DNA of 64,000 nucleotides from Parafrigoribacterium mesophilum (GCF_039652555.1 NZ_JBDJAF010000002.1:248001-312000); one strand, 5' to 3'; counted from the first letter of the stretch, positions 8,697-18,010 are shown. Notes: generated from the letters alone by a model not told the origin. Program-made: numbers and translations.

Positions 8697-9950
8697 ATGT
8701 CCATTCGACAGACGCCCCCCAGGGAGATTCCGGAGAAGAACCGCTTGAATGATTCTGACGTCGCGATACGCGTCAGTGACGTGTCCAAGCGATTCGTCAT
8801 TCGCAAGGAGAAATCGCTGAAGGAACGCATCGTCAACTTCGGGCGGTCGAACCTCCACAAAGAGGACTTCTACGCCCTCAGTGACGTTTCGTTCGACATC
8901 GAGGCCGGCACGACGGTGGGATTGATCGGACCCAACGGTTCAGGCAAGAGCACGCTCCTGAAAACTATCGGCGGGATCATTCAGCCGACCACGGGGACGG
9001 TTCAACACCGCGGTCGGCTTGCAGCTCTACTGGAGCTCGGTGCGGGCTTCCACCCTGATCTGACCGGCCGCGAGAACGTCTACCTCAACGCCTCCATCCT
9101 TGGAATATCGAGGAAGGAGACGGAGGAGCACTTCGCCGAGATCGTCGAGTTTTCAGGCATTGGCCAGTTCATTGACACTCAGGTAAAGTTCTACTCCTCG
9201 GGCATGTATGTGCGCCTCGCCTTTGCCGTCGCTGTGCATGTCGACCCGGACATCCTCATCATCGACGAGGTGTTGGCGGTCGGCGATGAGCCGTTCCAAC
9301 GCAAGTGCATGGACCGGGTTCGCGACTTCAAACGACAGGGAAAGACCATCGTTCTCGTCACCCACGCGCTGGACCAGGTCGCCGAATTCTGCGATCGTGC
9401 CATCGTTCTTGAAGCTGGAAAGATAGTTTTCGATGGCGAATCCAGTCCCGCGATTCAGGCGCTTCGCAAGGACTTCGAGACCATCAGACAAAACGCCGAG
9501 GCAGCAGATGTTTCGGGGGAATTGCAAGAGTCTTTGATCAAAGGCGTGGTCCTCAAGTCGCTGAAGGACGCATCTCCCGTTGACGTGATCGATTCTGGTC
9601 AAGGTCTCGCCGTCGAGATAACCTTGGCGGTGCCCGAAGCAACCACAGACTGGGTTGTCGGGGTAGGCATAGAGACGTCCATCGGCCAGGTCGTGTTCGG
9701 GACGAATTCGGAGCGGCTCGGCTGCGAAAGAGTTTCGATCAGCGGTTCGACCGTCTTTCGCTTCAATCTAGATCCTCTCCCGCTTGGCAAAGGGCAGTAC
9801 TTCGTCCATGCATCTTATGGGACGCTGGGCCAAGGCGAGATCATGCGAGTAACGCAGGCTGCAGCCTTCTCGGTCAGTGAGCCGTCGGAGAATGTCGGTG
9901 TCGTCAGTTCACACGCACAAGGCGAAGTCGTTTCCACGAGCAGGCACTAA
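8697..9950 (+). CDS. wzt: ABC exporter ATPase with C-terminal Wzt glycan-binding domain
   Basis: The ATPase partner of the adjacent permease, 417 residues from ATG 8697, which follows GGAG at short spacing. Other in-frame starts at 8589, 8625 and 8670 cannot be excluded. The nucleotide-binding domain (about residues 20-250) shows Walker A GPNGSGKST, signature YSSGMYVRLAFA and Walker B ILIIDEVLAVGD. The final 150 residues form a separate domain with VVGVGIETSIGQVVFGTNS, resembling the Wzt_C beta-sandwich that recognises a modified chain end in E. coli O8/O9a. This suggests export of a completed, end-capped chain. The binding specificity is inference. Confidence 0.92.
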   Translation: MSIRQTPPREIPEKNRLNDSDVAIRVSDVSKRFVIRKEKSLKERIVNFGRSNLHKEDFYALSDVSFDIEAGTTVGLIGPNGSGKSTLLKTIGGIIQPTTGTVQHRGRLAALLELGAGFHPDLTGRENVYLNASILGISRKETEEHFAEIVEFSGIGQFIDTQVKFYSSGMYVRLAFAVAVHVDPDILIIDEVLAVGDEPFQRKCMDRVRDFKRQGKTIVLVTHALDQVAEFCDRAIVLEAGKIVFDGESSPAIQALRKDFETIRQNAEAADVSGELQESLIKGVVLKSLKDASPVDVIDSGQGLAVEITLAVPEATTDWVVGVGIETSIGQVVFGTNSERLGCERVSISGSTVFRFNLDPLPLGKGQYFVHASYGTLGQGEIMRVTQAAAFSVSEPSENVGVVSSHAQGEVVSTSRH

Positions 9951-9967
9951 GGGTTCAGTACCGAATA

Positions 9968-9992
9968 TTGCGGAACGGCGTAAGCCCCGCAA
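9968..9992. terminator. Possible bidirectional hairpin between convergent genes
   Basis: TTGCGG at 9968-9973 pairs with CCGCAA at 9987-9992 around a 13-base loop, in the 59-base gap between the convergent wzt and DUF4012 genes. There is no T-tract, as is common in actinobacteria. The stem is short, so support is weak. Confidence 0.3.
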
Positions 9993-10009
9993 CGAGTACG
10001 TCAGGCGGA

Positions 10010-11869
10010 CTACGGCGCTGGTATCGACCCGCAGTCCAGCGGCACCGTGTCGACCGTTGTCGCGTGCACCATCGGCGTAATCTGTGCCTCCAGTTTCTTC
10101 TCACCTGGGGCGGCCGCTAAGACGTCGAAGGTGAGATTCTGAGTCTTCCCGGGACCGAAGATCACCGCTGCCTTCGCCACCGGGTAGTCGGTGTCGTGCA
10201 AGCCGTCGAGCTGGATCGGTGCGCCGCTGATGGTTGCGCCAACGATCTGCGAGCCCGGCGGGGCATAAAGCATGACGATCATGCGCTGGTCACCGGGCTT
10301 TAGCTGCGTGAACTTCCATTGACCAAGAATGGAGGGTGAGAGTTTCTTCAGTGCATTGTCCGGGGCCGTGTTGGTGAGGTCCACGCTGATGCGGTAGTTC
10401 TGGCGGCCATCCGCGCGACAGACGGCCTGACTTAAGTGCACGCTCTGCTTGAGGTAGTAGTCCATCTTTGACCCGATGGCATCCTGGAAATACACGCCCA
10501 CTCGGTCAGCCGTCTTGTCACTCTTGGGCAACTCGCCAGCCAGGCCGGCTTTAACAAACTGTTCTTGCTCTTGTTGGCGGTCGCTCCAAAAAAGAAGACG
10601 ATGTTCTGAGGTAGCGCGTGTTATTGACGCCAGGAGCTTCTTCGCGTCGAATTTCCCGCTCGAAAGCGCCTCGAAGGTAGAGCCCACCGCCTCACCATAG
10701 ACAACATCTTGAGCGCGATTATCCGCGACAGCATCCTTGGTCCAGTACCGCTGATAGACCTGATTCAATAGCAAAGGCACAACTGTGTCCCCGGTCAAGA
10801 TATCGCCGGTTGAAAGTTTGATGGGTTGCGCTGCGCTCAGGATGTAACTAAGCGCAACGGGATCAATCGAAATCACGCCGTCTGGCTGAAGCCCGAATTG
10901 CCTCTTCCACATCTCGCTCGTCATTTGTGCCGCCGACACGAAACTCGGCCGGATGGTTGCATCTGCGATGAAGGTGCCGAAAGAGCGACCCGGGTAAACA
11001 TCGCGGGCGCCATCCGGAACGGGGATGACCGGCTCGTCATACTTATTGAAGTTTCCGAAGCCCGCGGAAACGGTCTTCGCCAGGTTGATCTTGCCGTGGT
11101 CCATCGTCACCAGGGCGAACGAGAGTGCCGTGCCGCCCAAAGCTCGTGCCTCCGCGTTGTTTTGGAACATCACGACATAATGTCGCGGACCCTCGGCGCC
11201 CATCGCCGGCGGCAACATCGGCAGGAGTGTTTCGACAGTGTCCAGCGTCGGCGCTACGACGCCGAGCAGGGTTCCGAGCTTTTTCTTGGCCGCCGAGATC
11301 TGGCTCATCGTGCCCGAGGTGTCCATGGCGTTGACGGTGGCTATGGCGGAATGGATCGCCTTGGTCGCTGCTTTGACCGGCGCGGCAGCGGTTTGGAACG
11401 GTACAAGATCAATGGCCCCGTCTTTGGGAGCCAGAGAGGCCGGCGTGAATACGCTCGCCACCTGGAGGAGAGGGGCGATGGCATCAGTGACCACCGTGTT
11501 CGTCACCCCAGCGAGCTCGCGAACCAGGGTGAGATTGCGGCCTAACATCGGGACAGCTTCTGCAGTGCGCCAGATGGGGTCGCTGGTGAGTTCCTCGGCC
11601 TTCGCCGCATGTTCGCTGAGGCGGGTAAGAGTCTTCGTGGCGCCAGCGATATTTTGGTCGAGTGCTTCGGTCTTAAGCTGACCGACAAGGGTCTGCGCTG
11701 CTTCCAGTTCTGACTTGGCCTGCAGTCCTCGGACACCAACCCAAGATCCGGCGGATACGACGATCAGCAGTACGCCAACGCTTGTCCAGAACCACCACCG
11801 GGAACTGATGCGCTGTCGTTTCCTTACCAAGGTGTGTCGCGGGCCATGGGAGTGAGAAGGCGCGCGCAT
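10010..11869 (-). CDS. DUF4012 domain-containing membrane-anchored protein
   Basis: A 619-residue protein with a basic cytosolic tail (residues 1-24), one membrane segment (WWFWTSVGVLLIVVSAGSWVG) and a long extracellular part. A helical linker rich in Ala/Leu leads to HYVVMFQNNAEARALGGTAL at about residue 230, the best-known mark of DUF4012 proteins, which occur in actinobacteria and other bacteria near capsule or exopolysaccharide genes. No enzymatic motif is visible. It follows the exporter and precedes the polymerase-like gene, so a role in glycan anchoring or assembly outside the membrane is likely by context only. Codon use and GC match the surrounding low-GC locus. Confidence 0.85.
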   Translation of the reverse strand: MRAPSHSHGPRHTLVRKRQRISSRWWFWTSVGVLLIVVSAGSWVGVRGLQAKSELEAAQTLVGQLKTEALDQNIAGATKTLTRLSEHAAKAEELTSDPIWRTAEAVPMLGRNLTLVRELAGVTNTVVTDAIAPLLQVASVFTPASLAPKDGAIDLVPFQTAAAPVKAATKAIHSAIATVNAMDTSGTMSQISAAKKKLGTLLGVVAPTLDTVETLLPMLPPAMGAEGPRHYVVMFQNNAEARALGGTALSFALVTMDHGKINLAKTVSAGFGNFNKYDEPVIPVPDGARDVYPGRSFGTFIADATIRPSFVSAAQMTSEMWKRQFGLQPDGVISIDPVALSYILSAAQPIKLSTGDILTGDTVVPLLLNQVYQRYWTKDAVADNRAQDVVYGEAVGSTFEALSSGKFDAKKLLASITRATSEHRLLFWSDRQQEQEQFVKAGLAGELPKSDKTADRVGVYFQDAIGSKMDYYLKQSVHLSQAVCRADGRQNYRISVDLTNTAPDNALKKLSPSILGQWKFTQLKPGDQRMIVMLYAPPGSQIVGATISGAPIQLDGLHDTDYPVAKAAVIFGPGKTQNLTFDVLAAAPGEKKLEAQITPMVHATTVDTVPLDCGSIPAP

Positions 11870-11931
11870 TTATCCATTCAATCAGAGCGCAATGACAAGC
11901 CTTGGTAAGTGGGCCGCGAATTGGGAACGGT

Positions 11932-13242
11932 TCACATCGACTTGTGAGCCCACGTCCCGCTGCGTGGGCCCTCGGTCCACTTCCTGAACCATCGTCTCTC
12001 ATTGGTGCTTGGTAATTCGAGCCTATCAGGGTGCTCACTTAGCGGAAATTGGGACTCGCGTTGGTACGCGCTGAACAGTGCGACCAAGAGTCCCCAGCTC
12101 ATCCATATCAGCGGGCGCAAAAGCGACCCCTCGTAACTGGACTCGACTAGAAACGACGCCATCTGTACGACGAAGCCGATACCGATCGAACGAGCTAACC
12201 AGCGGCTTTCTCCGTGTTCCTTGCGGAACCACCAGGTAGTGACCCGAACGAGCAGTATGCAGACGACTAATCCGAGGAAGAGCCCGAAATACACGATCTG
12301 CTGAACGAAGGTGTTGTGTACATCGGAACCCGTTCCCCCGCCGGTGCCTACTGCCCAATCGTTGAGGATAGCGCCCAACGATTGGCTGAGGAGATCGGTG
12401 CGCGCTTCGTAGCCCGCTCCGGAGAATCGGCTCGAGATGAAGGATGCCATCGTTGGGTTCAGAAGCAGAACGAGGGATGAAACTCCGACAATGACAACAA
12501 GCGGCAACCAGCCAAGTTTCACCAGGCGGCGCCCATTCTTGCCGTCGATGATTAGGTACAACACGACACCCAGGGCAAGTGCAAGGAGCGTCCCGCGACT
12601 AAACGTCAATAGGGTGGCACCGGCCGTAGCCGTTGCCGTCACTCCTGCGAACCGGTTCTTAGTTCGCCATGACCACGCCGCGAGCGGAATCACAAAGAGC
12701 GACAATAGCGCCGCGAGATTATTAGAGCGTCCGATTAACGGGTGGCTCAGCCGGGAAAAATAGGAGATGTAATCGCCGCTCGCCGGATTAAGGCTGGCCG
12801 GTGGCAGGAATCCAGGAACGTGAGACCAGAGCAGCGCGGACCCAATTAAGAGCGCGATGATCCATAAGCACGCAAACTTCGCTATTTGCTGTGCAGAGGC
12901 TTCACGTAATAACGCGATGAATGCAACAAAGACGAGCATCGCTTCCAACGAGGAAACGACGTAAAAGAACGACTCTTCTGGCTCGCGGCTCCAGAAAACG
13001 GACGCGGCACTGATCAGGATCGAAACGGTACCTAGCCACATCATCGGTTTCGGGAGCCGTTGCGCTTCTCGACGTAGGAGCAAGGACGTCAGGACTGAAA
13101 CAAGCACAGCCACATCGAAGAGCGATGCCGTTCGGGATCCAACCACTGGAAATCGGAACGGAAACGCTGCCGCAATGAGTGTCAGACCGACGACCGCTTG
13201 CGGAATGCGAGCAACGTAAAAGTGGCGCTTTGTAAGTTTCAT
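11932..13242 (-). CDS. O-antigen polymerase/ligase-like membrane protein (Wzy/WaaL family)
   Basis: A 436-residue protein with about ten to twelve hydrophobic segments and the large external loop before the C-terminal helices typical of Wzy/WaaL proteins. Marks include LLTFSRGTLLALALG (SRG), and SDVHNTFVQQIVYFGLFLG, where the H-N pair before a hydrophobic segment is family-typical (the HN/HS motif of Wzc/Wzy ligases). It should polymerise or ligate lipid-linked repeat units on the outer membrane face. It is read leftward, 62 bases ahead of the DUF4012 gene. Two further members of the family occur at 25.9-28.6 kb. Polymerase and ligase cannot be told apart by sequence. Confidence 0.82.
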   Translation of the reverse strand: MKLTKRHFYVARIPQAVVGLTLIAAAFPFRFPVVGSRTASLFDVAVLVSVLTSLLLRREAQRLPKPMMWLGTVSILISAASVFWSREPEESFFYVVSSLEAMLVFVAFIALLREASAQQIAKFACLWIIALLIGSALLWSHVPGFLPPASLNPASGDYISYFSRLSHPLIGRSNNLAALLSLFVIPLAAWSWRTKNRFAGVTATATAGATLLTFSRGTLLALALGVVLYLIIDGKNGRRLVKLGWLPLVVIVGVSSLVLLLNPTMASFISSRFSGAGYEARTDLLSQSLGAILNDWAVGTGGGTGSDVHNTFVQQIVYFGLFLGLVVCILLVRVTTWWFRKEHGESRWLARSIGIGFVVQMASFLVESSYEGSLLRPLIWMSWGLLVALFSAYQRESQFPLSEHPDRLELPSTNERRWFRKWTEGPRSGTWAHKSM

Positions 13243-13374
13243 CGACTCCGCTCGCCAGGCCTCTTGTATATTGCACCTTCGAACGCAACACTATCTCGCC
13301 GGCATTCTCCGATCAGACCTCACAACTGCGTTGGGGTTTTCCGTGTGCGAGCACGGTCCGCGGAAGGAGGAAAT

Positions 13375-13452
13375 ATGCAAGCACGCGGCGCGGCGCCGCA
13401 CTCACACAAGGATGTGATGTGTCCGCCCGGCCTACTTTGTGCAGCTTCCTAG
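13375..13452 (+). CDS. Candidate 25-residue peptide with two cysteines
   Basis: A short frame with an unusually good ribosome site (GGAAGGAGG, four bases before ATG 13375). It encodes a 25-residue peptide that ends in DVMCPPGLLCAAS, with cysteines four or five residues apart. It lies 80 bases upstream of the sugar epimerase gene, which starts with TTG. It might be a leader peptide controlling the downstream genes or a small product in its own right. I do not recognise the family. The only support is the strong ribosome site and its place, so confidence is low. Confidence 0.35.
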   Translation: MQARGAAPHSHKDVMCPPGLLCAAS

Positions 13453-13532
13453 CGAAGTCGTCGGCTGGCGAACACACGATACGTTAAGGAGAGGCGGAAC
13501 AAGCGCCCCTGTCCCGACTCGAAGGAGACGAA

Positions 13533-14501
13533 TTGCGTGCTGTAGTCACCGGAGTAGCCGGTTTCATTGGAAGCACTTTGGCCCGGACTCTGCTAGAGGA
13601 CACAAACAATGAAGTCATAGGAATCGATGCGTTCACCGACTACTACGATGTTGGACTCAAGCAGCACAACGTTCAAGAAATACCATCCGATCGTTTCACT
13701 TTGGTCACTGGCGACATAAATGAGTTGCCGTTAAGCAAGGTGCTTCGCGGCTCAGACGTAATTTTCCATCTTGCTGGTCAGCCCGGTGTGCGCCGGTCGT
13801 GGGGCACTGAGTTTGATCATTACACGCGTCACAACATAAACGCTACGCAGCGTCTTCTCGAAGTGGCTAGAGAGATTGCCACCCTACGGGCTTTCGTATT
13901 TGCATCATCGTCGTCGGTCTACGGAAATGCCGTACGGTACCCCACATCCGAGTTGGACCGTCCCGCGCCGCTTAGCCCATACGGGGTCACTAAACTCGCG
14001 GCAGAGCACCTCTGCTCACTATACGCAGCGAATTTCGCGGTTCCAACGGTCAGCCTTCGCTACTTCACTGTGTATGGACCGCGTCAACGCCCGGACATGG
14101 CTTTCAACAAGTTCATATCAGCCGCACTGGATGCCAGGGAATTGCGGATATATGGAGATGGAACGCAGATACGGGAGTTCACCCATGTCAGTGACATCGT
14201 TCGGGCGAATTTGCTCGCATCGCAGGCTGGGTTAGAGCCCGGCGCCGTTATCAACCTGTCTGGCGGCGCTGCGGTTTCCATAAACGAGGTCATTGACATA
14301 GTTGCCGCGCTCCACGGCAGTCGTCCAGCAGTCGCGTATGGTAAGTCTTTGCCCGGGGACGTTCTCCGAACCGGAGGGGACACGTCTCGTGCACGGGAAC
14401 TGCTGGATTGGCGACCTCTGATTAGTATCGAAGAAGGGCTCGAAACCGAGTACGCATGGTTGTGCGGGGTCAGGAATCAACGGCTCGCGTCGGCGAGTTA
14501 G
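13533..14501 (+). CDS. NAD-dependent nucleotide-sugar epimerase (UDP-glucose/glucuronate 4-epimerase type)
   Basis: A 322-residue extended SDR protein. It starts with the rare codon TTG at 13533, chosen because GAAGGAG lies five bases upstream and the Rossmann motif GVAGFIGSTL begins eight residues later. The catalytic region reads FASSSSVYGNA followed by PYGVTKLAAEHL (YxxxK), and RYFTVYGPRQRPDMA is typical of UDP-glucuronate 4-epimerases and related enzymes. DAFTDYYDVGLKQHN also fits that group. It probably interconverts UDP-GlcA and UDP-GalA or a similar pair, feeding the glycan locus. A second, clearly distinct GalE lies at 31.6 kb. Substrate remains uncertain. Confidence 0.85.
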   Translation: MRAVVTGVAGFIGSTLARTLLEDTNNEVIGIDAFTDYYDVGLKQHNVQEIPSDRFTLVTGDINELPLSKVLRGSDVIFHLAGQPGVRRSWGTEFDHYTRHNINATQRLLEVAREIATLRAFVFASSSSVYGNAVRYPTSELDRPAPLSPYGVTKLAAEHLCSLYAANFAVPTVSLRYFTVYGPRQRPDMAFNKFISAALDARELRIYGDGTQIREFTHVSDIVRANLLASQAGLEPGAVINLSGGAAVSINEVIDIVAALHGSRPAVAYGKSLPGDVLRTGGDTSRARELLDWRPLISIEEGLETEYAWLCGVRNQRLASAS

Positions 14502-14740
14502 CTCAGGACTTTGGCTACGACATAAGCGGCCGCTCGTGTTCGCCTTGACGTCGCTGAGGCGCCCACAATTTTAGCTACGGCACAATGGAAACGTGTAGCG
14601 AGAATACGGAATGGAAATCATGCGGGCGGGTCCAGATTGCGCAGAGTGGGGTATTTCGTCAAATGTCGGAGAAGGGTGCACTTGCGCTTCCTCACGGGTG
14701 CTGACCTGAATGCAGTCGCACCGCGGAGACTGAGGACTTC
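14502..14740. other. Intergenic gap with no recognised feature
   Basis: A 239-base AT-richer gap between the epimerase and flippase genes. A TTGACG box occurs near 14546, but no matching -10 box at normal spacing was convincing. No RNA gene or repeat was seen. Confidence 0.4.
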
Positions 14741-16003
14741 GTGAACCTAACGCGAATTTCCGCCGGGACACCGGCGTCCAGGAAGAAGCTCCTGGACTTA
14801 ATCCTTTCGCAAGCTGTGCCTCTGGCCGCTTCGTCACTCATGACTCTAGCGACGGCGGTCATTCTCGGGGCAGCCGGGAGAGGCGAACTCGCCCTCATAT
14901 TGGGCACAAGCGGCTTATTGGGAACGATCGGATTCTTGAGTCTTCATGTCGGCATCGTTCGAGCGTATCGCGACGGGGATTCATCTGCGCCACGACGGGG
15001 CTGGGTCCTAGCAGGAATACTTTCTTTCGCTGTAGCAGCCGGTGGGTCGGCGATAGCTGGGCTCTTTCCCTCCAGGGTTGGTCTGTTTAACCAGTCGGCG
15101 ACATTGATGGTCGCTATTGGCGGTGCGCTAGTCCTCATCAACTTGGTTGTACTTCGGACTCGCCAAGGCCTTGGTGACTCGAAAGTGTTTCGGAACGGCT
15201 GGATACTCCAATCGCTACTGTTTCCGTTCTTGGGTATTCCGGTCGCATTGTTTTCGCATTCAGCCAATGTGGTTGTGGCCTGTTGGTACATCGCCCTCTT
15301 TGCATCAACCTGCTACGGAATTGTCGCCAGGTCGAATGTCGAATTGCCCTTTTCCGCGCAGCCTCGAATCGGCTTCCGAGAGATAGTGACCAATTCTCTG
15401 TCGGCACACATAGGGACATTGGGCCAACAACTACTGTATCGAGGCGATGTCGTGGTTCTTGGCTTGTTCGTAAGCGCTGCCTCACTCGGCGTCTACTCAA
15501 TCGCGATGCCGATAGCGGGGCTAATCTGGATTGTGTCCGAGGCCTTGAGCCTCTTCGCCTTTGACAACGGTGGCAAGTTCACCAGTGTGATACACCAACG
15601 CAGACGCTTCGTTCGGCTAACTACCTTGAATATGTTGTTCGGAACTGTTGGCGCCGTCGTGATTGCGCTTGCAAGCATATTCGTTATCCCGGAAGTCCTC
15701 CCGCAGTACGCCGGAGCGGTACCACTTGTTTTGATCTTGTTGCCTGGCGTTCTCGTTCAGGGTTATGCACGCATTGGGCTGTCTATCGTATTTACGACAG
15801 ATTCGAGGCGCGCACCAGTTGTTATCGGAATGGCTTCTGCCGCCCTAAGCGTGCTTTACATCCCGTTCGTTATCGGAATGGGCACGATCGGCGCGGCCAT
15901 TGCTTCGTCAGTTATTTACGTGCTCCAAATGCTCGTGGTGGGAATCGTTCTCAGGGCACTCTTGAATAGAATGCAGACGAAGGAGTCTCAGTCGAATGCC
16001 TAG
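14741..16003 (+). CDS. Polysaccharide flippase (Wzx/MATE-like)
   Basis: A 420-residue protein with about 12 hydrophobic segments and small charged loops, the profile of the oligosaccharide flippase (MVF/Wzx) superfamily. The start is GTG 14741, with GAGGA a few bases upstream. Family-like points are the N-terminal amphipathic lead into a membrane helix, the ILGAAGRGELALILG segment (common in actinobacterial Wzx-like proteins) and the pattern of paired helices. It should flip undecaprenyl-linked repeat units outward. Its last eight bases overlap the next glycosyltransferase gene. The locus thus has both Wzx-type and ABC-type export genes. No specific substrate can be inferred. Confidence 0.82.
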   Translation: MNLTRISAGTPASRKKLLDLILSQAVPLAASSLMTLATAVILGAAGRGELALILGTSGLLGTIGFLSLHVGIVRAYRDGDSSAPRRGWVLAGILSFAVAAGGSAIAGLFPSRVGLFNQSATLMVAIGGALVLINLVVLRTRQGLGDSKVFRNGWILQSLLFPFLGIPVALFSHSANVVVACWYIALFASTCYGIVARSNVELPFSAQPRIGFREIVTNSLSAHIGTLGQQLLYRGDVVVLGLFVSAASLGVYSIAMPIAGLIWIVSEALSLFAFDNGGKFTSVIHQRRRFVRLTTLNMLFGTVGAVVIALASIFVIPEVLPQYAGAVPLVLILLPGVLVQGYARIGLSIVFTTDSRRAPVVIGMASAALSVLYIPFVIGMGTIGAAIASSVIYVLQMLVVGIVLRALLNRMQTKESQSNA

Positions 16004-16931
16004 AGAATTGGCTGCTCCACCGTTGGCCATTGGGGTCGTCATCGTTGCGTACGAGTCGAGCGATATCCTCCATCGTTGCGTCGTGAGTGCCCTCATCGAC
16101 AATCATGTTTCTCAAGTGGTCGTGATTGACAATTCATCGAATTCGGAATCGGAACGGATTGTTGCGAAAATCTCGTCGATTGACAATCGGGTGCAATATG
16201 TCGATCCCGCTTCGAATCTTGGATTTGCGAAGGGGTGCAACGCCGGCGCAGCTAAGTTGGTAAGTCCTACTCATGTTTTCTTCGTGAATCCGGATGTAAT
16301 ACTTGCAAAACCCCTAACCCCGTTGGTAGATCTGTTGGAATCTAACCGGTATGCGATCGTGGCTGGACGGTTGAGGTCTCCCGGTCATGGACATGGCACA
16401 AATCGGAGGCCATTGGTGTCGCGTTGGAGGGAATTGAAGAAATCCGCAATCGGAAGCCGAGCATATCGACAGCCCTTGAAGGCATACGAACGGGATAAGC
16501 ACGTGGTGGTCGTCGGACAGCTTGATGGTGCCCTAATGGGTATGCGATCCGAGACATATGCGGCGCTGGGAGGTTTTGATGAGCAGTTTGAGCTGTACTA
16601 CGAGGATGTCGATATCTGTGAAAGGGCTCAGGTGTTTGGCGGGTGCGCGCTTGCCCCGATCGAGTGGGGGGTGCACGTCGGTGGCGCAAGTTCCGCGACA
16701 GCCTCCACCTTGTCATACTGTCTTGGTCGAATAAGCCGATTGCGCTATTTTCGAAAGCGGTACGGCGCGTCGTGGGTCACCGACGCAACCATCGGCGTCA
16801 TCGCCGCTGTTGAGTTTCTCGCCAGGTCCATTACCGCGCAATCGGAAGGAATGCACGCTCGCCTGCAGTCAATTAGTCAGCAGTGGGCGGAGATGAGAAC
16901 GCCAGGATCAGTTAACCTACTGTCGCCATAG
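15996..16931 (+). CDS. Family 2 glycosyltransferase (rhamnosyltransferase WbbL-like)
   Basis: A 311-residue GT2 enzyme starting at ATG 15996 within the end of the flippase gene. It shows GVVIVAYESSDIL, VVIDNSSNSESE, NLGFAKGCNAG, FVNPDVIL and the acceptor-side segment FDEQFELYYEDVDICERA. The order and wording resemble WbbL-type rhamnosyltransferases and other N-acetylglucosaminyl-diphospho-lipid transferases. It should add a sugar to a lipid-linked acceptor. The overlap with the flippase gene implies one transcript. Rhamnose as the sugar is only a family-level guess, and no dTDP-rhamnose genes occur in the window. Confidence 0.88.
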   Translation: MPRELAAPPLAIGVVIVAYESSDILHRCVVSALIDNHVSQVVVIDNSSNSESERIVAKISSIDNRVQYVDPASNLGFAKGCNAGAAKLVSPTHVFFVNPDVILAKPLTPLVDLLESNRYAIVAGRLRSPGHGHGTNRRPLVSRWRELKKSAIGSRAYRQPLKAYERDKHVVVVGQLDGALMGMRSETYAALGGFDEQFELYYEDVDICERAQVFGGCALAPIEWGVHVGGASSATASTLSYCLGRISRLRYFRKRYGASWVTDATIGVIAAVEFLARSITAQSEGMHARLQSISQQWAEMRTPGSVNLLSP

Positions 16932-16960
16932 TGCGTCGCAGCCCAAATCAGTACAGACTC

Positions 16961-18010
16961 TTAGGACAGCCTCATGACTTCGAGCCACTTCCGCGCCCAG
17001 GCATCGAAGCTATAGTGTTTTTCGACCCCGTCGCGGGCACTTTTGCCCATACCCGACCGCTCACGAGGATTCATTTCGAGGACGTTCGCAATTGCAGTTT
17101 CCCATTCTAATGAGGTATTTGCCTCCAAGCCGCCGAGCCTTTGAAGAGCAGCGACGTTTGCGCCGACTGCTGAACCGATGACAGGAACACCGGAGGCACC
17201 ATACTGGAGAAGCTTGTATGAGCATTTTCCGCGAGTAAATGGATTGTTCGGCAGCGGCATTATCCCAATGTCGGCTGAAGCAATCTGCTCATAGAAGGTG
17301 TCCGGACCCCAGGTGTATCGGTCCACGATCTTGTCCAGTTCCCCGAGACTGGCATTGCCGGCACTTATTACAGTTAGCCGAAGGCCAAACCTAGTGTTGA
17401 GCGCAAGCAATCCTTTGGCCACAGGGAGGAGGTACGCTTCATTGCCTGGCGAACCGATCCACACTGCTCGTGGAATCTCACCGAGATCGTACGTGGGTTT
17501 TCTCATGTATTTACTGGGTTCGACACAACTAGGGATGATCACGACATCATCCCTGAGGACTGACGCCGCCTCCGCGAGGACTTCGCTTCCTGCGACCACT
17601 ACGTCTGCAGATCGAACAGACTTCGTCCATACATTCTCGACCGACCGAATATTGCGGAAGAAATGATTGCCACTTGCGTATATGGCGTCGTCGAAGTCGT
17701 AGACAGAGTGCCGCGCGTTTTTCAGGAGAGTCGCTTCGAGCACTCCAGCGCTAAAGGGCGATGCCGAGCGGCTCAACACCAGAGACTTGTCTTCTAGGCG
17801 CTTGGTTAGTTTACGCAGCTCAGCCTCAGCACGGATCACACGAGGTGCGCCGAAAAGCATTGCGCGTGGGTTATTGTTTGCAGTTCCTATGTAGTCATGT
17901 ATTTCAGCGTTAATTGCGAAATGCTCAAACCAGTCACGTAATCTAACGCGGCTGCTCGCGCCTGATGAGCCGTACCTTGAAACAGCAACGATTCCCGGCT
18001 GCTCAACCAT
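16961..18010 (-). CDS. GT4-like glycosyltransferase
   Basis: A 349-residue GT-B fold enzyme. The N-terminal domain has SRYGSSGASSRVRL and the donor domain has AVWIGSPGNEAYLLPVAK followed by DIGIMPLPNNPFTRGKCSYKLLQYGASGVPVIGSAVG. The usual E-x7-E pair is replaced by a KCSYKLLQY version seen in a recognisable GT4 subgroup, so the enzyme is not necessarily inactive. It is convergent with the upstream GT2 gene and reads in the same direction as the next GT4 gene, with a 116-base gap between. Sugar and acceptor are unknown. Confidence 0.85.
   Translation of the reverse strand: MVEQPGIVAVSRYGSSGASSRVRLRDWFEHFAINAEIHDYIGTANNNPRAMLFGAPRVIRAEAELRKLTKRLEDKSLVLSRSASPFSAGVLEATLLKNARHSVYDFDDAIYASGNHFFRNIRSVENVWTKSVRSADVVVAGSEVLAEAASVLRDDVVIIPSCVEPSKYMRKPTYDLGEIPRAVWIGSPGNEAYLLPVAKGLLALNTRFGLRLTVISAGNASLGELDKIVDRYTWGPDTFYEQIASADIGIMPLPNNPFTRGKCSYKLLQYGASGVPVIGSAVGANVAALQRLGGLEANTSLEWETAIANVLEMNPRERSGMGKSARDGVEKHYSFDAWARKWLEVMRLS

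Noticed and set aside
13198..13452. 84-codon frame crossing the gap before the epimerase
   Set aside because: Its first part overlaps the start of the polymerase gene and has no ribosome site; only the last 25 codons after GGAAGGAGG are worth keeping.
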